Positions 8,170 to 16,687 of a stretch of DNA of 64,000 nucleotides are shown here, in pieces. Under the pieces are notes generated by a model. That model saw only the letters and a list, made by a program, of their open reading frames with translations. It was not told where the DNA came from and searched no databases. Location of the stretch: positions 124,001 to 188,000 of the forward strand of contig CAJUHS010000002.1 in NCBI GenBank assembly GCA_910586535.1. Reading direction: 5' to 3'. The position numbers and the translations under genes were made by a program. Numbering within the stretch: the first letter of the stretch is position 1; each line of letters opens with the position of its first letter. The DNA is from an uncultured Oscillospiraceae bacterium (GTDB taxonomy: Bacteria > Bacillota > Clostridia > Oscillospirales > Ruminococcaceae).

Positions 8170-9471
8170 TTAATTTCCGCTTATCGCGTCAAAAAGCTCA
8201 AAACCGTCGTTTTCAACAATTCTTACCGATACGCCAAGTTCTCTTTCAACATCGGTAACCGTTATATCGTCAAGAAAAACCCAATCGTCCCTGCGTACCA
8301 TATTCGACGACAACAAAAGCGTATCGCCCAAAGGCTTGTCCTTTAACTGCGCTATCAGATCACGTCCTGTGATGAGTCCTGTGACAGTAATTGTCTCTCC
8401 GAAAAAATCGTTTCTGATCTTATATACCCTGCAATCTATAGTATGCCACTTTTTTGAGGCATTTTCAACAAGTCCGCAAATATATTTATATGCAAGCTCG
8501 CCTGTTGCTATAGAAGTACTGCAAGTCCTTATCTCGCCGTCTTCCGCAGTATTACACGCCTGTTCAAATTCGTCCATTAGGGAACGAAGCATACCCACGC
8601 CGTTTTCGTACTGAGAATACTCCTCATAAGCTTCTCCCAGCGGAAGCGTACGCTCTGCGGTAATATAAAACTCGTCCGCAGGAAAAACCAGCCTTGTACC
8701 GTATTTATTCAGAAATCTCTTCTGAAAGCTTTCAATAAGGTCAAGAGCTTTTCCCGCCCCGGCCTTGTTGAAAAGCGTAAGAGGATACAGTCCCTCGCGG
8801 AATTTTGTAAGTCCTACAGGAACGACTGCAATGCTTTGAATATTAGGCATAAGATTTCCCAGATCGGTAAGAGTACGTTCCAATTCCGTCCCATCGTTTA
8901 TTCCTGGACACAGCACAATCTGACAATTCATTGAAATCCCCGCCTCGGCAAACTGCCTCAGGTAATCAAGCTTTTCACCTGCAAAGCGGTTATTCATCAT
9001 TTTACACCGCAATTCGGGATTTGTTGTATGAACCGATATATTTATGCTCAGCTTCATCTGGATAATTCTGTCAATATCTTTTTGACTGAGGTTTGTCAGC
9101 GTAACATAATTACCCTGCAAAAAAGAGAGGCGCGCGTCATCGTCCTTGAAATAAAGAGTCTCGCGCATATTGGGGGGCATCTGGTCGATAAAACAGAAAA
9201 TACATTTGTTGCAGCAGCTTTGTTTCTTATCCATCAGAAAAGTCCCAAACTCCAATCCGAGATCGTCATACTCGCTTTTGGTAACCAAAACGGTATGCCG
9301 GCTGTCGCCGCGTCCGATAAGAAGCTCCGTGCTGATTTCCGCAGAATAGTACATATAGTCCAGTACGTCTGCAATTTCGTGACCGTTTACCGATATCAGA
9401 ACGTCCCCCGCCCGAACGTCAAGACCGTCCACGGGCGAACCATTTGCCACAGATTTTATTTTAACAGCCAT
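8170..9471 (-). CDS. DUF512 family protein with PDZ-like and radical-SAM-like domains
   Basis: A cytoplasmic protein of about 433 residues. The N-terminus is a PDZ-like segment (SVANGSPVDGLDVRAGDVL), followed by a cysteine cluster CCNKCIFCFIDQMP typical of the radical-SAM-like part of this family, and then the conserved DUF512 region ending in ITGRDLIAQLKDKPLGDTLL. The family is widespread in Clostridia next to der, as here; its substrate is not established. I place the start at the ATG at 9471. A longer frame reaching 9537 would run through the rpmF terminator hairpin and is unlikely to be translated. Confidence 0.85.
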   Translation of the reverse strand: MAVKIKSVANGSPVDGLDVRAGDVLISVNGHEIADVLDYMYYSAEISTELLIGRGDSRHTVLVTKSEYDDLGLEFGTFLMDKKQSCCNKCIFCFIDQMPPNMRETLYFKDDDARLSFLQGNYVTLTNLSQKDIDRIIQMKLSINISVHTTNPELRCKMMNNRFAGEKLDYLRQFAEAGISMNCQIVLCPGINDGTELERTLTDLGNLMPNIQSIAVVPVGLTKFREGLYPLTLFNKAGAGKALDLIESFQKRFLNKYGTRLVFPADEFYITAERTLPLGEAYEEYSQYENGVGMLRSLMDEFEQACNTAEDGEIRTCSTSIATGELAYKYICGLVENASKKWHTIDCRVYKIRNDFFGETITVTGLITGRDLIAQLKDKPLGDTLLLSSNMVRRDDWVFLDDITVTDVERELGVSVRIVENDGFELFDAISGN

Positions 9472-9491
9472 ATGCAGACCCTTTCCATAGA

Positions 9492-9529
9492 AAAAAGCCG
9501 AAGAAAGGCTTCCCCTCCTCCGGCTTTTT
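9492..9529 (-). terminator. Terminator after rpmF
   Basis: On the minus strand AAAAAGCCG (9529-9521) pairs with CGGCTTTTT (9500-9492), ending in a T-run. It separates rpmF from the DUF512-der-plsY-gpsA group, which must then have a promoter within or just after the hairpin or rely on read-through. Confidence 0.75.
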
Positions 9530-9539
9530 GTACACAAGA

Positions 9540-9722
9540 TTAAGCTTCCTTATTGATAACTTGAACGCCCTTATAATATCCGCAATTCTTGCAAACCTTG
9601 TGGGGAGCAGTCAGAGCTCCGCAGTGCGAGCATCTTGAGAACGCAGGTGCGTCCAGCTTCCATACTGCCGAACGTCTTTTATCACGTCTGGCTTTTGATA
9701 CTTTTCTCTTTGGTACTGCCAT
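9540..9722 (-). CDS. rpmF: 50S ribosomal protein L32
   Basis: A 60-residue ribosomal protein starting MAVPKRKVSKARRDKRRS, with a four-cysteine zinc-ribbon motif (CSHCGAL then CKNCGYY), the zinc-containing form of L32. It lies directly downstream of the DUF177 gene, the classic pairing in bacteria, and is followed at once by a terminator. Confidence 0.97.
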   Translation of the reverse strand: MAVPKRKVSKARRDKRRSAVWKLDAPAFSRCSHCGALTAPHKVCKNCGYYKGVQVINKEA

Positions 9723-9756
9723 TATTCAGCACCTCCTTATCCATTACATTCGCTGC

Positions 9757-10209
9757 CTAACAGCAGTCACATTTGTTTTCATTCAAATCCGTTCCGCAAA
9801 CGGGACACAAGCCTTTGCAGTCCTCCTTGCAGAGCATTTTAGACGGCAGCTGCAGCAGACAGTCCGTCAGCGCGAGTTCGTCCATATCAAGCTTATCGGA
9901 TTCAGTCACGATATAATCATCGTACTCGCTGCCGCTGCTGTTAAGCGAACGGACAAGGATATGCGAAAATTCAAAGCTGCAATCGCGTTCAAACTCAATA
10001 AGACACCTGTCACAGCAGACACGCAGGGTAAACTCTGCTTTATAGTCAAGCATAACAATACCCGCACGGTTTACTGCCGCGCCCTTAACGGTTATGGGAC
10101 GGGAAAAGCTATAACCCTTTACAGAATCCAGCATTTCCTTATCGACGGTAAAATCAAGCGCAAGCTTTTCACCGACAACATTGTAAAGCTGTTTCAGATC
10201 AATAATCAT
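9757..10209 (-). CDS. DUF177 (YceD) family protein
   Basis: A 150-residue protein of the YceD family, whose members are nearly always encoded beside rpmF and are implicated in 23S rRNA accumulation. The C-terminus carries a cysteine-rich zinc-type tail, LCKEDCKGLCPVCGTDLN. The start at 10209 is chosen because TTGGAG lies seven bases upstream; an ATG at 10230 would include that binding site. The gene is 34 bases upstream of rpmF and likely shares its transcript. Confidence 0.88.
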   Translation of the reverse strand: MIIDLKQLYNVVGEKLALDFTVDKEMLDSVKGYSFSRPITVKGAAVNRAGIVMLDYKAEFTLRVCCDRCLIEFERDCSFEFSHILVRSLNSSGSEYDDYIVTESDKLDMDELALTDCLLQLPSKMLCKEDCKGLCPVCGTDLNENKCDCC

Positions 10210-10279
10210 AGCGCACTCCAAGCATAACAAAAAATATTATAGCATATTTACCCTAATATGTCAATAGTTTTCATTAAAA

Positions 10280-10690
10280 TTATTTTACCGAATACTTTGA
10301 AACGCTTTCCGGAAGATCCTCTTTGTTGGCCGAAACAGTAAATACAACCTCAACGTCCTCTCCGGTAAGCTTTTCGATCTTATTGAGCATAGCTCCGAGA
10401 GCTTCAAAATCAGCGCCGCCAACCTTGAGAATGGAGTCAACAAAAATTTCCTTGATATCATAGTTGCCGGCAACAAGTCCTGCAACAAGACCGTAAAAGG
10501 CCTCAAAGGAATAGATATTGTTAGCGTCAGTATCAACGATCCTTACGGAATGAGGAATATCATATCTGAGCTTTTCGCTCTTGTCAATGCAGACTACATA
10601 TCCGTTTGTGGACTTAGCCGCACTGTTGATCATGTCGATCAGGACTTTAGTTTTACCCGTACCCTTGGTTCCGGTAATAATTTTTACCAT
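10280..10690 (-). CDS. Small P-loop ATP-binding protein, unknown role
   Basis: About 136 residues. The N-terminus has a Walker A motif, ITGTKGTGKTKVLIDMI, and later the hydrophobic strand IKEIFVDSIL, which could be a Walker-B-like strand. The protein is much shorter than most ATPases, resembling a minimal RecA-like core. I choose the start at 10690, with GGAG eight bases upstream, over an ATG at 10744. It lies 77 bases downstream of pgi. No specific function can be assigned. Confidence 0.65.
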   Translation of the reverse strand: MVKIITGTKGTGKTKVLIDMINSAAKSTNGYVVCIDKSEKLRYDIPHSVRIVDTDANNIYSFEAFYGLVAGLVAGNYDIKEIFVDSILKVGGADFEALGAMLNKIEKLTGEDVEVVFTVSANKEDLPESVSKYSVK

Positions 10691-10767
10691 AAAAACACTC
10701 CGTTCTGCCGTTTGCCGGCATAATTTATTAACGTAACGCCGCAATTTTACGCAGCGATAACATACAT

Positions 10768-12105
10768 TTAGTCTGCAAGCTTTTCCTCAAGAGCAGCTCT
10801 CTGATCCTCATAGCCTGTCTTTCCGAGAAGAGCGAACATATTCTTTTTGTAACTCTCAACCCCGGGCTGATTGAACGGATTTACTCCAAGCAAGTAGCCA
10901 CTTACAGCGCAGGCCATTTCAAAGAAATAAACCATATAGCCGAAAGATTTTTCAGAGGTGTCCTCAAGCTCCAGAACGATATTGGGAACTCCGCCCTCGG
11001 TGTGAGCCAGAACCGTACCCAAAAAAGCCTTTCTGTTTACAACAGACATATTTTGATTTGTAAGGAAATTAAGTCCGTCAAGGTTTTCGCTGTCGTTTTC
11101 GAGGAAGAAATCTTTCTTGGGCTTCTTGATATCAACAACGGTCTCAAACATTACGCGGGAACCGTCCTGAATAAACTGACCCATTGAATGAAGGTCGGTC
11201 GAGAATATAGCGGAGGACGGGTAAATACCCCTGTTGTCCTTGCCTTCGCTTTCGCCGAAAAGCTGCTTCCACCACTCCGCCATCATAGTAAAGCTCGGAT
11301 CGTAGGACACCAGCATTTCAATCGCCTTGTTCTTTTTGTACAAAATATTTCTTATAGCCGCATATTTATAGCAGTCGTTATGGTCATAGTCGGCAGAAAG
11401 CTCGTCCCTTGCCTGAGCAGCGCCAGCCATAATAGCGTCTATATCACAACCGGCTACCGCGATCGGAAGAAGTCCGACAGCAGTAAGCACAGAATATCTT
11501 CCGCCAACATCGTCTGCAATGACAAACGTCTCGTACCCCTCGGTATCGGCAAGCTGCTTCAGGGTTCCCCTCGCTTTGTCGGTAGTGCAGAATATCCTGT
11601 CTTTCGCACCGTCCTTGCCGTACTTCTTTTCAACCATTTCGCGGAACACTCTGAAAGCGAGAGCCGGCTCGGTAGTAGTGCCGGATTTTGAGATCACGTT
11701 GACGGAAAAATCCCTTCCATCGCAGAGCGAAATGATCTCATTAAGGTATGTTGGACTTATATTGTTTCCGACATAATAAATTTCGGGCGTATCCTTTTTA
11801 AGGTTATTGTAAAGCGGCGATTTCAGGAATTCAATAGCCGCTCTCGCACCAAGATAGGAGCCTCCGATACCGATAACGATAAGAACGTCCGACTGCTTCT
11901 GAATTTTCGCGGCGGCAGCTTTTATACGTGCAAATTCCTCTTTATCGTAATCAACGGGAAGATCGACCCAGCCGAGAAAATCGCTGCCCGCTCCGGAGCG
12001 GCTGATAACGGTTTTGGCAGCCAGTTCCGCGGAAGCTTTAGCGGCTTCGATCTCGTGAGGCGCAACAAAGTTTTGTAAATATTTGGTGTTCAATGAAATT
12101 GACAT
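10768..12105 (-). CDS. pgi: Glucose-6-phosphate isomerase
   Basis: Interconverts glucose 6-phosphate and fructose 6-phosphate in glycolysis. The roughly 445-residue protein has the sugar-phosphate-binding segments VIGIGGSYLGARAAIEFL and NVISKSGTTTEPA, the motif GGRYSVLTAVGLLP, and the C-terminal NPFNQPGVESYKK containing the catalytic lysine region. This is the short Firmicutes type. The start at 12105 follows TTGGAGG at good spacing. A promoter-like pair at 12137-12165 precedes it. Confidence 0.96.
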   Translation of the reverse strand: MSISLNTKYLQNFVAPHEIEAAKASAELAAKTVISRSGAGSDFLGWVDLPVDYDKEEFARIKAAAAKIQKQSDVLIVIGIGGSYLGARAAIEFLKSPLYNNLKKDTPEIYYVGNNISPTYLNEIISLCDGRDFSVNVISKSGTTTEPALAFRVFREMVEKKYGKDGAKDRIFCTTDKARGTLKQLADTEGYETFVIADDVGGRYSVLTAVGLLPIAVAGCDIDAIMAGAAQARDELSADYDHNDCYKYAAIRNILYKKNKAIEMLVSYDPSFTMMAEWWKQLFGESEGKDNRGIYPSSAIFSTDLHSMGQFIQDGSRVMFETVVDIKKPKKDFFLENDSENLDGLNFLTNQNMSVVNRKAFLGTVLAHTEGGVPNIVLELEDTSEKSFGYMVYFFEMACAVSGYLLGVNPFNQPGVESYKKNMFALLGKTGYEDQRAALEEKLAD

Positions 12106-12136
12106 ATGCTTATCCTCCAAAAATATTTATAAGTCT

Positions 12137-12198
12137 ATATTACTATAAATTTGAAATTTTTGCAATATTTTTTCTCAATCTTAGGACAAATTGAGAAA
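12137..12198 (-). promoter_or_regulatory. Probable pgi promoter with an upstream inverted repeat
   Basis: On the minus strand TTGCAA (12165-12160) and TAATAT (12142-12137) are 17 bases apart. Immediately upstream is a perfect 9-base inverted repeat, TTTCTCAAT/ATTGAGAAA (12171-12179 and 12190-12198). It is followed by an A-run, not a T-run, on the minus strand, so it looks more like a regulator site than a terminator. Confidence 0.5.
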
Positions 12199-12214
12199 GT
12201 TTTGGTCAATCAAG

Positions 12215-13366
12215 CTAAAATGTTAAAAGTTTTTTGAGTATTATGCACAATGCTTTTTGTATATTCATTTCCTCAACATAGTCTGCTGCAAATATATCAA
12301 CGGAAAAAAGCATCTTATCATTCCTCAGAAACTGTATCTCTCCGACCTTTTGTCCTTTTCTGACAGGAGCATACAGATAATCGGGCATTACGATTCTGGA
12401 AGTTACTGAGCCAGCAGCTCCGTTCGGCAAAACAACGCTCCTTATGCTTCCGCAGTCTACGGGTACGGTTTTAGTCATTCCGCCTCTTACGGATATTTCC
12501 GCAGGAACATCTTTCGGTCTTTCGGGACGGAAAACAGTATATTGAGAAAAGCCAACGGACAGCAGAGCTTTTGCATCTGAAATACTTATATCCTTGTCGT
12601 CGCATCCAAGTACCACCGAAATATAAGCAGTTCCGTCCCGTTCCGCTCCGAGAGCGGCACAGTATCCAGAATTTTCTGTGAATCCCGCCTTAAAGCCGGC
12701 TATGCCGTCATAATTTTTAACAGCTTCGTTTGAATTTACAAGTTCCGTTTCGCCGCCGCGCACAAAATCACGCCAGCAGGTAAAATACCCGCGCAGAAAA
12801 TCATATTTGTACAGCTCAGCGCAAAGCCTTGCAATATCGAGAGCGGTGGATATCTGCTTATCGTCGTCATAATATCCGCTGCAATTAGTAAATACCGTAT
12901 TTTCCATTCCAAGCTCCCTTGCTCTTTTAGTCATAAGCACGGCAAAGTTTTCCTCGCTTTCGGAAATCTCCTCCGCAAGTACAACAGCCGCATCGTTTGC
13001 ATTTCCGATTATCACCGCCTTTAACAATTCGTCAACGGATATTTCCTCGCCCGGCATAAGCCATATCTGCGCACCCTGCATACTGTTCGCGTAAGACGAG
13101 GCTTTAAGCTTATCGCTTAGCAGCAGCCTTCCCGCTTCGATCTCCTCTGCCGCCAGAAGGACGGTCATAAGCTTCGCCATTGTACCAACCGGCACGGCTG
13201 CCTCCGAGTTCTGCTCTGACATTACGGCTCCTCCCGAAGCCTCAATGAGCACCTTGCAAAGCTTATATTCTTTTTCCGTTTCCGCTGCTGAAACTGTCCA
13301 AGCAGACGTTACCGTAATTATTGCCAGAATAATGCAAATAATCCTAATGAAAATAAAATTACGCAT
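12215..13366 (-). CDS. D-Ala-D-Ala carboxypeptidase-like (peptidase S11) protein with altered active site
   Basis: A 383-residue exported protein of the DacF/PBP5 family. A signal peptide spans about residues 1-28, then the S11 catalytic domain, then a smaller C-terminal domain and an amphipathic or hydrophobic end (about residues 362-383) as in membrane-associated PBP5 proteins. The overall alignment is clear, but each of the three penicillin-binding motifs differs from the active form: SxxK is TMAK (62-65), SxN is NAN (122-124) and KTG is KAG (226-228). Loss of the nucleophilic serine suggests it is not an ordinary carboxypeptidase; it may bind muropeptides or regulate a true enzyme. It is monocistronic or read-through into pgi. 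No frameshift or stop is present, so the gene seems maintained. Confidence 0.82.
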   Translation of the reverse strand: MRNFIFIRIICIILAIITVTSAWTVSAAETEKEYKLCKVLIEASGGAVMSEQNSEAAVPVGTMAKLMTVLLAAEEIEAGRLLLSDKLKASSYANSMQGAQIWLMPGEEISVDELLKAVIIGNANDAAVVLAEEISESEENFAVLMTKRARELGMENTVFTNCSGYYDDDKQISTALDIARLCAELYKYDFLRGYFTCWRDFVRGGETELVNSNEAVKNYDGIAGFKAGFTENSGYCAALGAERDGTAYISVVLGCDDKDISISDAKALLSVGFSQYTVFRPERPKDVPAEISVRGGMTKTVPVDCGSIRSVVLPNGAAGSVTSRIVMPDYLYAPVRKGQKVGEIQFLRNDKMLFSVDIFAADYVEEMNIQKALCIILKKLLTF

Positions 13367-13509
13367 AAGAATCCCTCCCGATTAATATTATGCGGACAAG
13401 AACGGTTATATTAAAGAACCGTTAAAATCAACAATTTCTGCCTAATAAACGGAAATCAATTTTAGTGAAATAAATTTTATGTAAAGCGCGAAACCTAATA
13501 ACCATAGTG

Positions 13510-13538
13510 TTGACTTCTGCATGTAAAAGTGGTAAAAT
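13510..13538 (+). promoter_or_regulatory. Promoter of tyrA
   Basis: TTGACT (13510-13515) and TAAAAT (13533-13538) are separated by 17 bases, 37 bases before the tyrA start codon. Confidence 0.72.
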
Positions 13539-13575
13539 ATAAAAAACATAAACAAACCGAAACAGGAGAAAATTT

Positions 13576-14406
13576 ATGATTATTACAGCAGTCGGTCTCG
13601 GACTTATCGGAGGCTCAATGTGCAAAGCCATAAAAAAGCATACCAATCACACCGTTTACGGCATAGACGTCAACAAGGAAACAATTGCAATGGCTGTTTC
13701 CCAGAATGCTATAGACTCCGAAACGGACGATCTGGGAATTGCGGACATCACAATAGTCTCCCTATACCCAACCGACGCTATAGATTACATCACGGCAAAT
13801 GCGTACAAGTTCAAGGAGGGCAGCATAGTTATCGACACCTGCGGCATAAAAAAAGCAGTTGTGGACAGCGTTACGCCGCTGCTTGAAAAATACGGAGTTA
13901 CCTTTATAGGCGCTCACCCCATGGCGGGACGCGAATTTTCAGGCTTTGAATACTCTCTTGACAACCTTTTCGATGAGGCAAGCTTTATTATTACCCCCAC
14001 GGATTCGGTACCTCAGGCTAAGCTCAATCTTCTGGAGGACTTCGCCTATTCTATGCACTTTAAAAAGGTGGTCTTTGCGTCTCCCGAGGAGCATGACCAA
14101 ATCATTGCGTTCACCAGCCAACTCGCCCATGTGGTTTCCAACGCCTATATAAAAAGTCCCACCCACCGCAAGCAGCTCGGATTCAGCGCGGGAAGCTTTC
14201 AGGACTTAACGCGGGTTGCAAAGCTCAACGAGGTCATGTGGACTCCCCTTTTCATGCTGAATAAGGAGCCTCTCTGCTTTGAGATAGACTACATTATAGA
14301 CCGCCTTACGGAGTACCGCGACGCCATGCAAAACGGTGACAGCGACCGTCTTTGCGAGCTTCTGAAAGAGGGACGGATACTCAAGGAAGAGACTAAGCAG
14401 CTTTAA
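13576..14406 (+). CDS. tyrA: Prephenate dehydrogenase
   Basis: Oxidatively decarboxylates prephenate to 4-hydroxyphenylpyruvate in tyrosine synthesis. The 276-residue protein opens with the NAD-binding loop AVGLGLIGGSMCKAI and includes IDTCGIKKAV and the conserved GAHPMAGRE that contains the active-site histidine. No chorismate mutase or ACT domain is attached, so this is a minimal TyrA. The start follows ACAGGAG. It stands alone on the plus strand with its own promoter and terminator; no other aromatic pathway gene is adjacent. Confidence 0.92.
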   Translation: MIITAVGLGLIGGSMCKAIKKHTNHTVYGIDVNKETIAMAVSQNAIDSETDDLGIADITIVSLYPTDAIDYITANAYKFKEGSIVIDTCGIKKAVVDSVTPLLEKYGVTFIGAHPMAGREFSGFEYSLDNLFDEASFIITPTDSVPQAKLNLLEDFAYSMHFKKVVFASPEEHDQIIAFTSQLAHVVSNAYIKSPTHRKQLGFSAGSFQDLTRVAKLNEVMWTPLFMLNKEPLCFEIDYIIDRLTEYRDAMQNGDSDRLCELLKEGRILKEETKQL

Positions 14407-14425
14407 TGTTTGAATTTGGGACATT

Positions 14426-14460
14426 AAAAAGGTTACGCATTTTCGGTGCGTAACCTTTTT
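14426..14460 (+). terminator. Terminator of tyrA
   Basis: A perfect 14-base-pair stem (14426-14439 with 14447-14460) with a seven-base loop and flanking A and T runs, 20 bases after the tyrA stop. The symmetry would also allow it to stop the minus-strand transcript of the small ORF at 14551-14694. Confidence 0.88.
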
Positions 14461-14550
14461 GTTTAGAAACCGTCATAAAAAATCCTTCAGCTTTTTCTGC
14501 GTTTCATTTTTATAAATTCAAATTATACAAAGCGACAATATATCCAACGT

Positions 14551-14694
14551 TCAGAAAATAAAAAGGAAATTTTCAATATATGGCATAGCTTCAACCGTTA
14601 TTATAAACTTTACTAACAAAATACAATATAAAATTACATTTGCGGCAACAATAGATATGAATATACAAAATATAGTAACATCGTCCTTGTCCAT
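14551..14694 (-). CDS. 47-residue single-span membrane protein, unknown
   Basis: A small frame with ATG at 14694 and a GAAAGGA site about nine bases upstream. The peptide starts MDKDDVTIF and is then almost entirely hydrophobic (a transmembrane segment at about residues 8-35), with an acidic N-terminus. A near-consensus promoter at 14750-14778 points directly at it. It is divergent from the Xre-type regulator at 14838, with palindromic sites between them. This arrangement resembles a regulated membrane peptide or toxin-like gene, but no known family is recognised. Confidence 0.5.
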   Translation of the reverse strand: MDKDDVTIFCIFISIVAANVILYCILLVKFIITVEAMPYIENFLFIF

Positions 14695-14716
14695 TGTGAT
14701 TTTCCTTTCCAATCAA

Positions 14717-14815
14717 TAGTTATAAACAACCAAACAATTGTCTATAACTATAATATCACACAATCGAACGGTTGTCAACACATTTATTTGAATGTGTGCT
14801 AAAATTCAAATAAAT
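14717..14815. promoter_or_regulatory. Divergent promoter/operator region with three inverted repeats
   Basis: For the minus-strand small ORF, TTGACA (14778-14773) and TATTAT (14755-14750) are 17 bases apart, close to perfect. Three inverted repeats lie in the region: TAGTTATA/TATAACTA (14717-14724 and 14743-14750), ACACAT/ATGTGT (14778-14783 and 14792-14797) and a perfect 12-base pair of arms ATTTATTTGAAT/ATTCAAATAAAT (14782-14793 and 14804-14815) just before the regulator gene. They are plausible binding sites for the adjacent Xre protein. The stretch 14461-14550 holds nothing recognisable. Confidence 0.6.
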
Positions 14816-14837
14816 AACAATGACAAGGAGGGCTTTT

Positions 14838-15194
14838 GTGTATTATTACCAAAGATTAAGAGACCTGCGTGAAGACGAAGATCTGCTGCAAAAACAAGTC
14901 TGCGGCATAATTGAATGTAAAGCCCAGCAGTACCAGCTTTACGAAAGCGGCAAGCGCGAAATACCCTTTCACTGCGCAATAAAGCTTGCGGACTTCTACA
15001 GTGTTTCTCTGGACTACATCGCAGGACGTACAAACAATAAAAAAGGTCTGAACCGCTCCGAGCTGCCCGATACTGAGACCGACCTGATAAACAAATTCCG
15101 CTCGCTGTCGGACGAGCGGAAAGGTAAAATTTTAGAGAGAATGGATATTCTTTACGAAGAACAAATTGCTCAAAACGATAAAATTACAGGATAA
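14838..15194 (+). CDS. Xre-family helix-turn-helix transcriptional regulator
   Basis: A DNA-binding regulator of about 118 residues. The N-terminal two thirds form an Xre-type HTH: YYQRLRDLREDEDLLQKQVC, then YQLYESGKREIPF and LADFYSVSLDYIAGRT. The C-terminal part is charged and helical, like a short dimerisation tail. I take the start as the GTG at 14838, because AAGGAGG lies six bases before it; an in-frame ATG at 14820 lies upstream of that binding site. It probably regulates itself and the divergent membrane peptide through the inverted repeats between them. Its last 11 bases overlap the 3' end of the convergent spoIVA gene. Confidence 0.85.
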   Translation: MYYYQRLRDLREDEDLLQKQVCGIIECKAQQYQLYESGKREIPFHCAIKLADFYSVSLDYIAGRTNNKKGLNRSELPDTETDLINKFRSLSDERKGKILERMDILYEEQIAQNDKITG

Positions 15195-16662
15195 AACAGA
15201 TTAATCCCCCGCAGCCCTCGTTGATAATGCGTTCGAGAGTTTCCTGAAGCTTCAGCCGCGCATCTACCGGCATACGGTAAAGTTTGTTGTGCAGACCCTC
15301 GTTCACAAGCTCGTGGAGCGACTTGCCGAATATGTTGGACTCCCATATCTTCTGAGGGCTTTCCTCAAACTCTTTGAGAAGGTACATCACAAGCTCCTCG
15401 GACTGCTTTTCCGACCCCACTATAGGGCTTACCTCGGTAACGATATCCGCTTTCATCATATGTATGGACGGCGCGGAGGCTTTCAGACGAACACCGTATT
15501 TTCCGCCCTGCTTGACAATCTCAGGCTCTTCAAGGGACAGCTCGTCAATGGTCGGCATAACTATTCCGTAACCGGTAGCGTCAACCTCGGACAAAGCGTT
15601 CTCGATCTTTTCGTACTTAGCCTTTACTGCTGTAAGCTCTTTCAGAAGAGGCATAAGATCGCTTTCCCCGCCTATCTCTATGCCTGTCTCCTCGCCCAGC
15701 ACCTTAAAGAAAAGATTACTTTTCAGCTCTGCGTATATCTCAGCGCTGCCTTTGCCCAGGTCTATCTCCGAGACTGCGGCGCGGCTTATGTTCTCGTTGC
15801 CAGCAATACTGTCAGCAACGCTGTTTATATCGCGTACGAACTTAACGTTTTCCGCTGCGGAACGTATTGTATCGAAAACGTTGTTTTTGAGCCAGTGTCC
15901 CTTTGAAAGACCCGTTATCCACTTCGGCATACAGATGTTTATTTCCTTTATGGGGAATGCGTACAGCACCTGTTTTAAGATGTTGTGTATGTCGTCATCC
16001 TCAAGGTCTACGCAGTTAACAGGTATAACAGGAGTTTCGTATTTTTGCGAAAGCTCTCCGGCAAGCTGCACAGCTTCCCTTGACTGCGGATATACACAGT
16101 TCAGCAGCACAACAAAAGGCTTGTTTATGGAATTTAGCTCGTTTATCACACGCTGCTCGGCTTCTTCGTACTCCTCACGGGGAATATCCGAAATACTTCC
16201 GTCGGTAGTTATCACAAGTCCGATAGTGGAATGATCCTGAATGACCTTGCGCGTTCCCACCTCTGCCGCCATCGCAAAGGGAACTTCCTCGTCAAACCAT
16301 GGCGTAATCACCATTCTCGGAGCTTCGTTCTCAATATACCCTATTGCACTGGGAACGATATATCCCACGCAATCTATCATGCGCGCGTTGAATCGTGCCT
16401 TTTCCCCGATAGTCACCTCTACGGCTTCCTCTGGAATAAATTTAGGCTCGGTAGTCATTATTGTCTTTCCTGCCGACGACTGGGGAAGCTCGTCAACAGC
16501 CCGTTCACGGCGGTACTCGCTGGCAATGTTCGGGATAACAAGACTTTCCATAAACTTCTTGATAAATGTGGATTTTCCTGTTCTCACAGGACCCACAACG
16601 CCGATGTAAATATCGCCGTCGGTACGTTTGGCTATATCGCAGTAAATATCGTTATTGCTCAT
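15184..16662 (-). CDS. spoIVA: Stage IV sporulation protein A
   Basis: The ATPase that polymerises on the outer forespore membrane and forms the base of the spore coat. The 492-residue protein has the SpoIVA N-terminal domain with Walker A GVVGPVRTGKSTFIKKF at about residues 21-37, the segment MIDCVGYIVPSAIGY, and the long middle and C-terminal domains of the family. The length matches Bacillus SpoIVA. A GGAGG lies nine bases before the start. It lies 25 bases downstream of the sipL-type gene, which fits the two acting together. Its presence shows the lineage has, or recently had, endospore formation. Confidence 0.96.
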   Translation of the reverse strand: MSNNDIYCDIAKRTDGDIYIGVVGPVRTGKSTFIKKFMESLVIPNIASEYRRERAVDELPQSSAGKTIMTTEPKFIPEEAVEVTIGEKARFNARMIDCVGYIVPSAIGYIENEAPRMVITPWFDEEVPFAMAAEVGTRKVIQDHSTIGLVITTDGSISDIPREEYEEAEQRVINELNSINKPFVVLLNCVYPQSREAVQLAGELSQKYETPVIPVNCVDLEDDDIHNILKQVLYAFPIKEINICMPKWITGLSKGHWLKNNVFDTIRSAAENVKFVRDINSVADSIAGNENISRAAVSEIDLGKGSAEIYAELKSNLFFKVLGEETGIEIGGESDLMPLLKELTAVKAKYEKIENALSEVDATGYGIVMPTIDELSLEEPEIVKQGGKYGVRLKASAPSIHMMKADIVTEVSPIVGSEKQSEELVMYLLKEFEESPQKIWESNIFGKSLHELVNEGLHNKLYRMPVDARLKLQETLERIINEGCGGLICFIL

Positions 16663-16687
16663 TACAGTATACCTCCATTGATTTTTT

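Noticed and set aside
9472..9537. N-terminal extension of the DUF512 protein
   Set aside because: The extension would be translated through the rpmF terminator hairpin; a start at 9471 fits the family.
12171..12198. Terminator after the carboxypeptidase-like gene
   Set aside because: The hairpin is followed by A residues on the coding strand, so it does not have the T-run of a rho-independent terminator.
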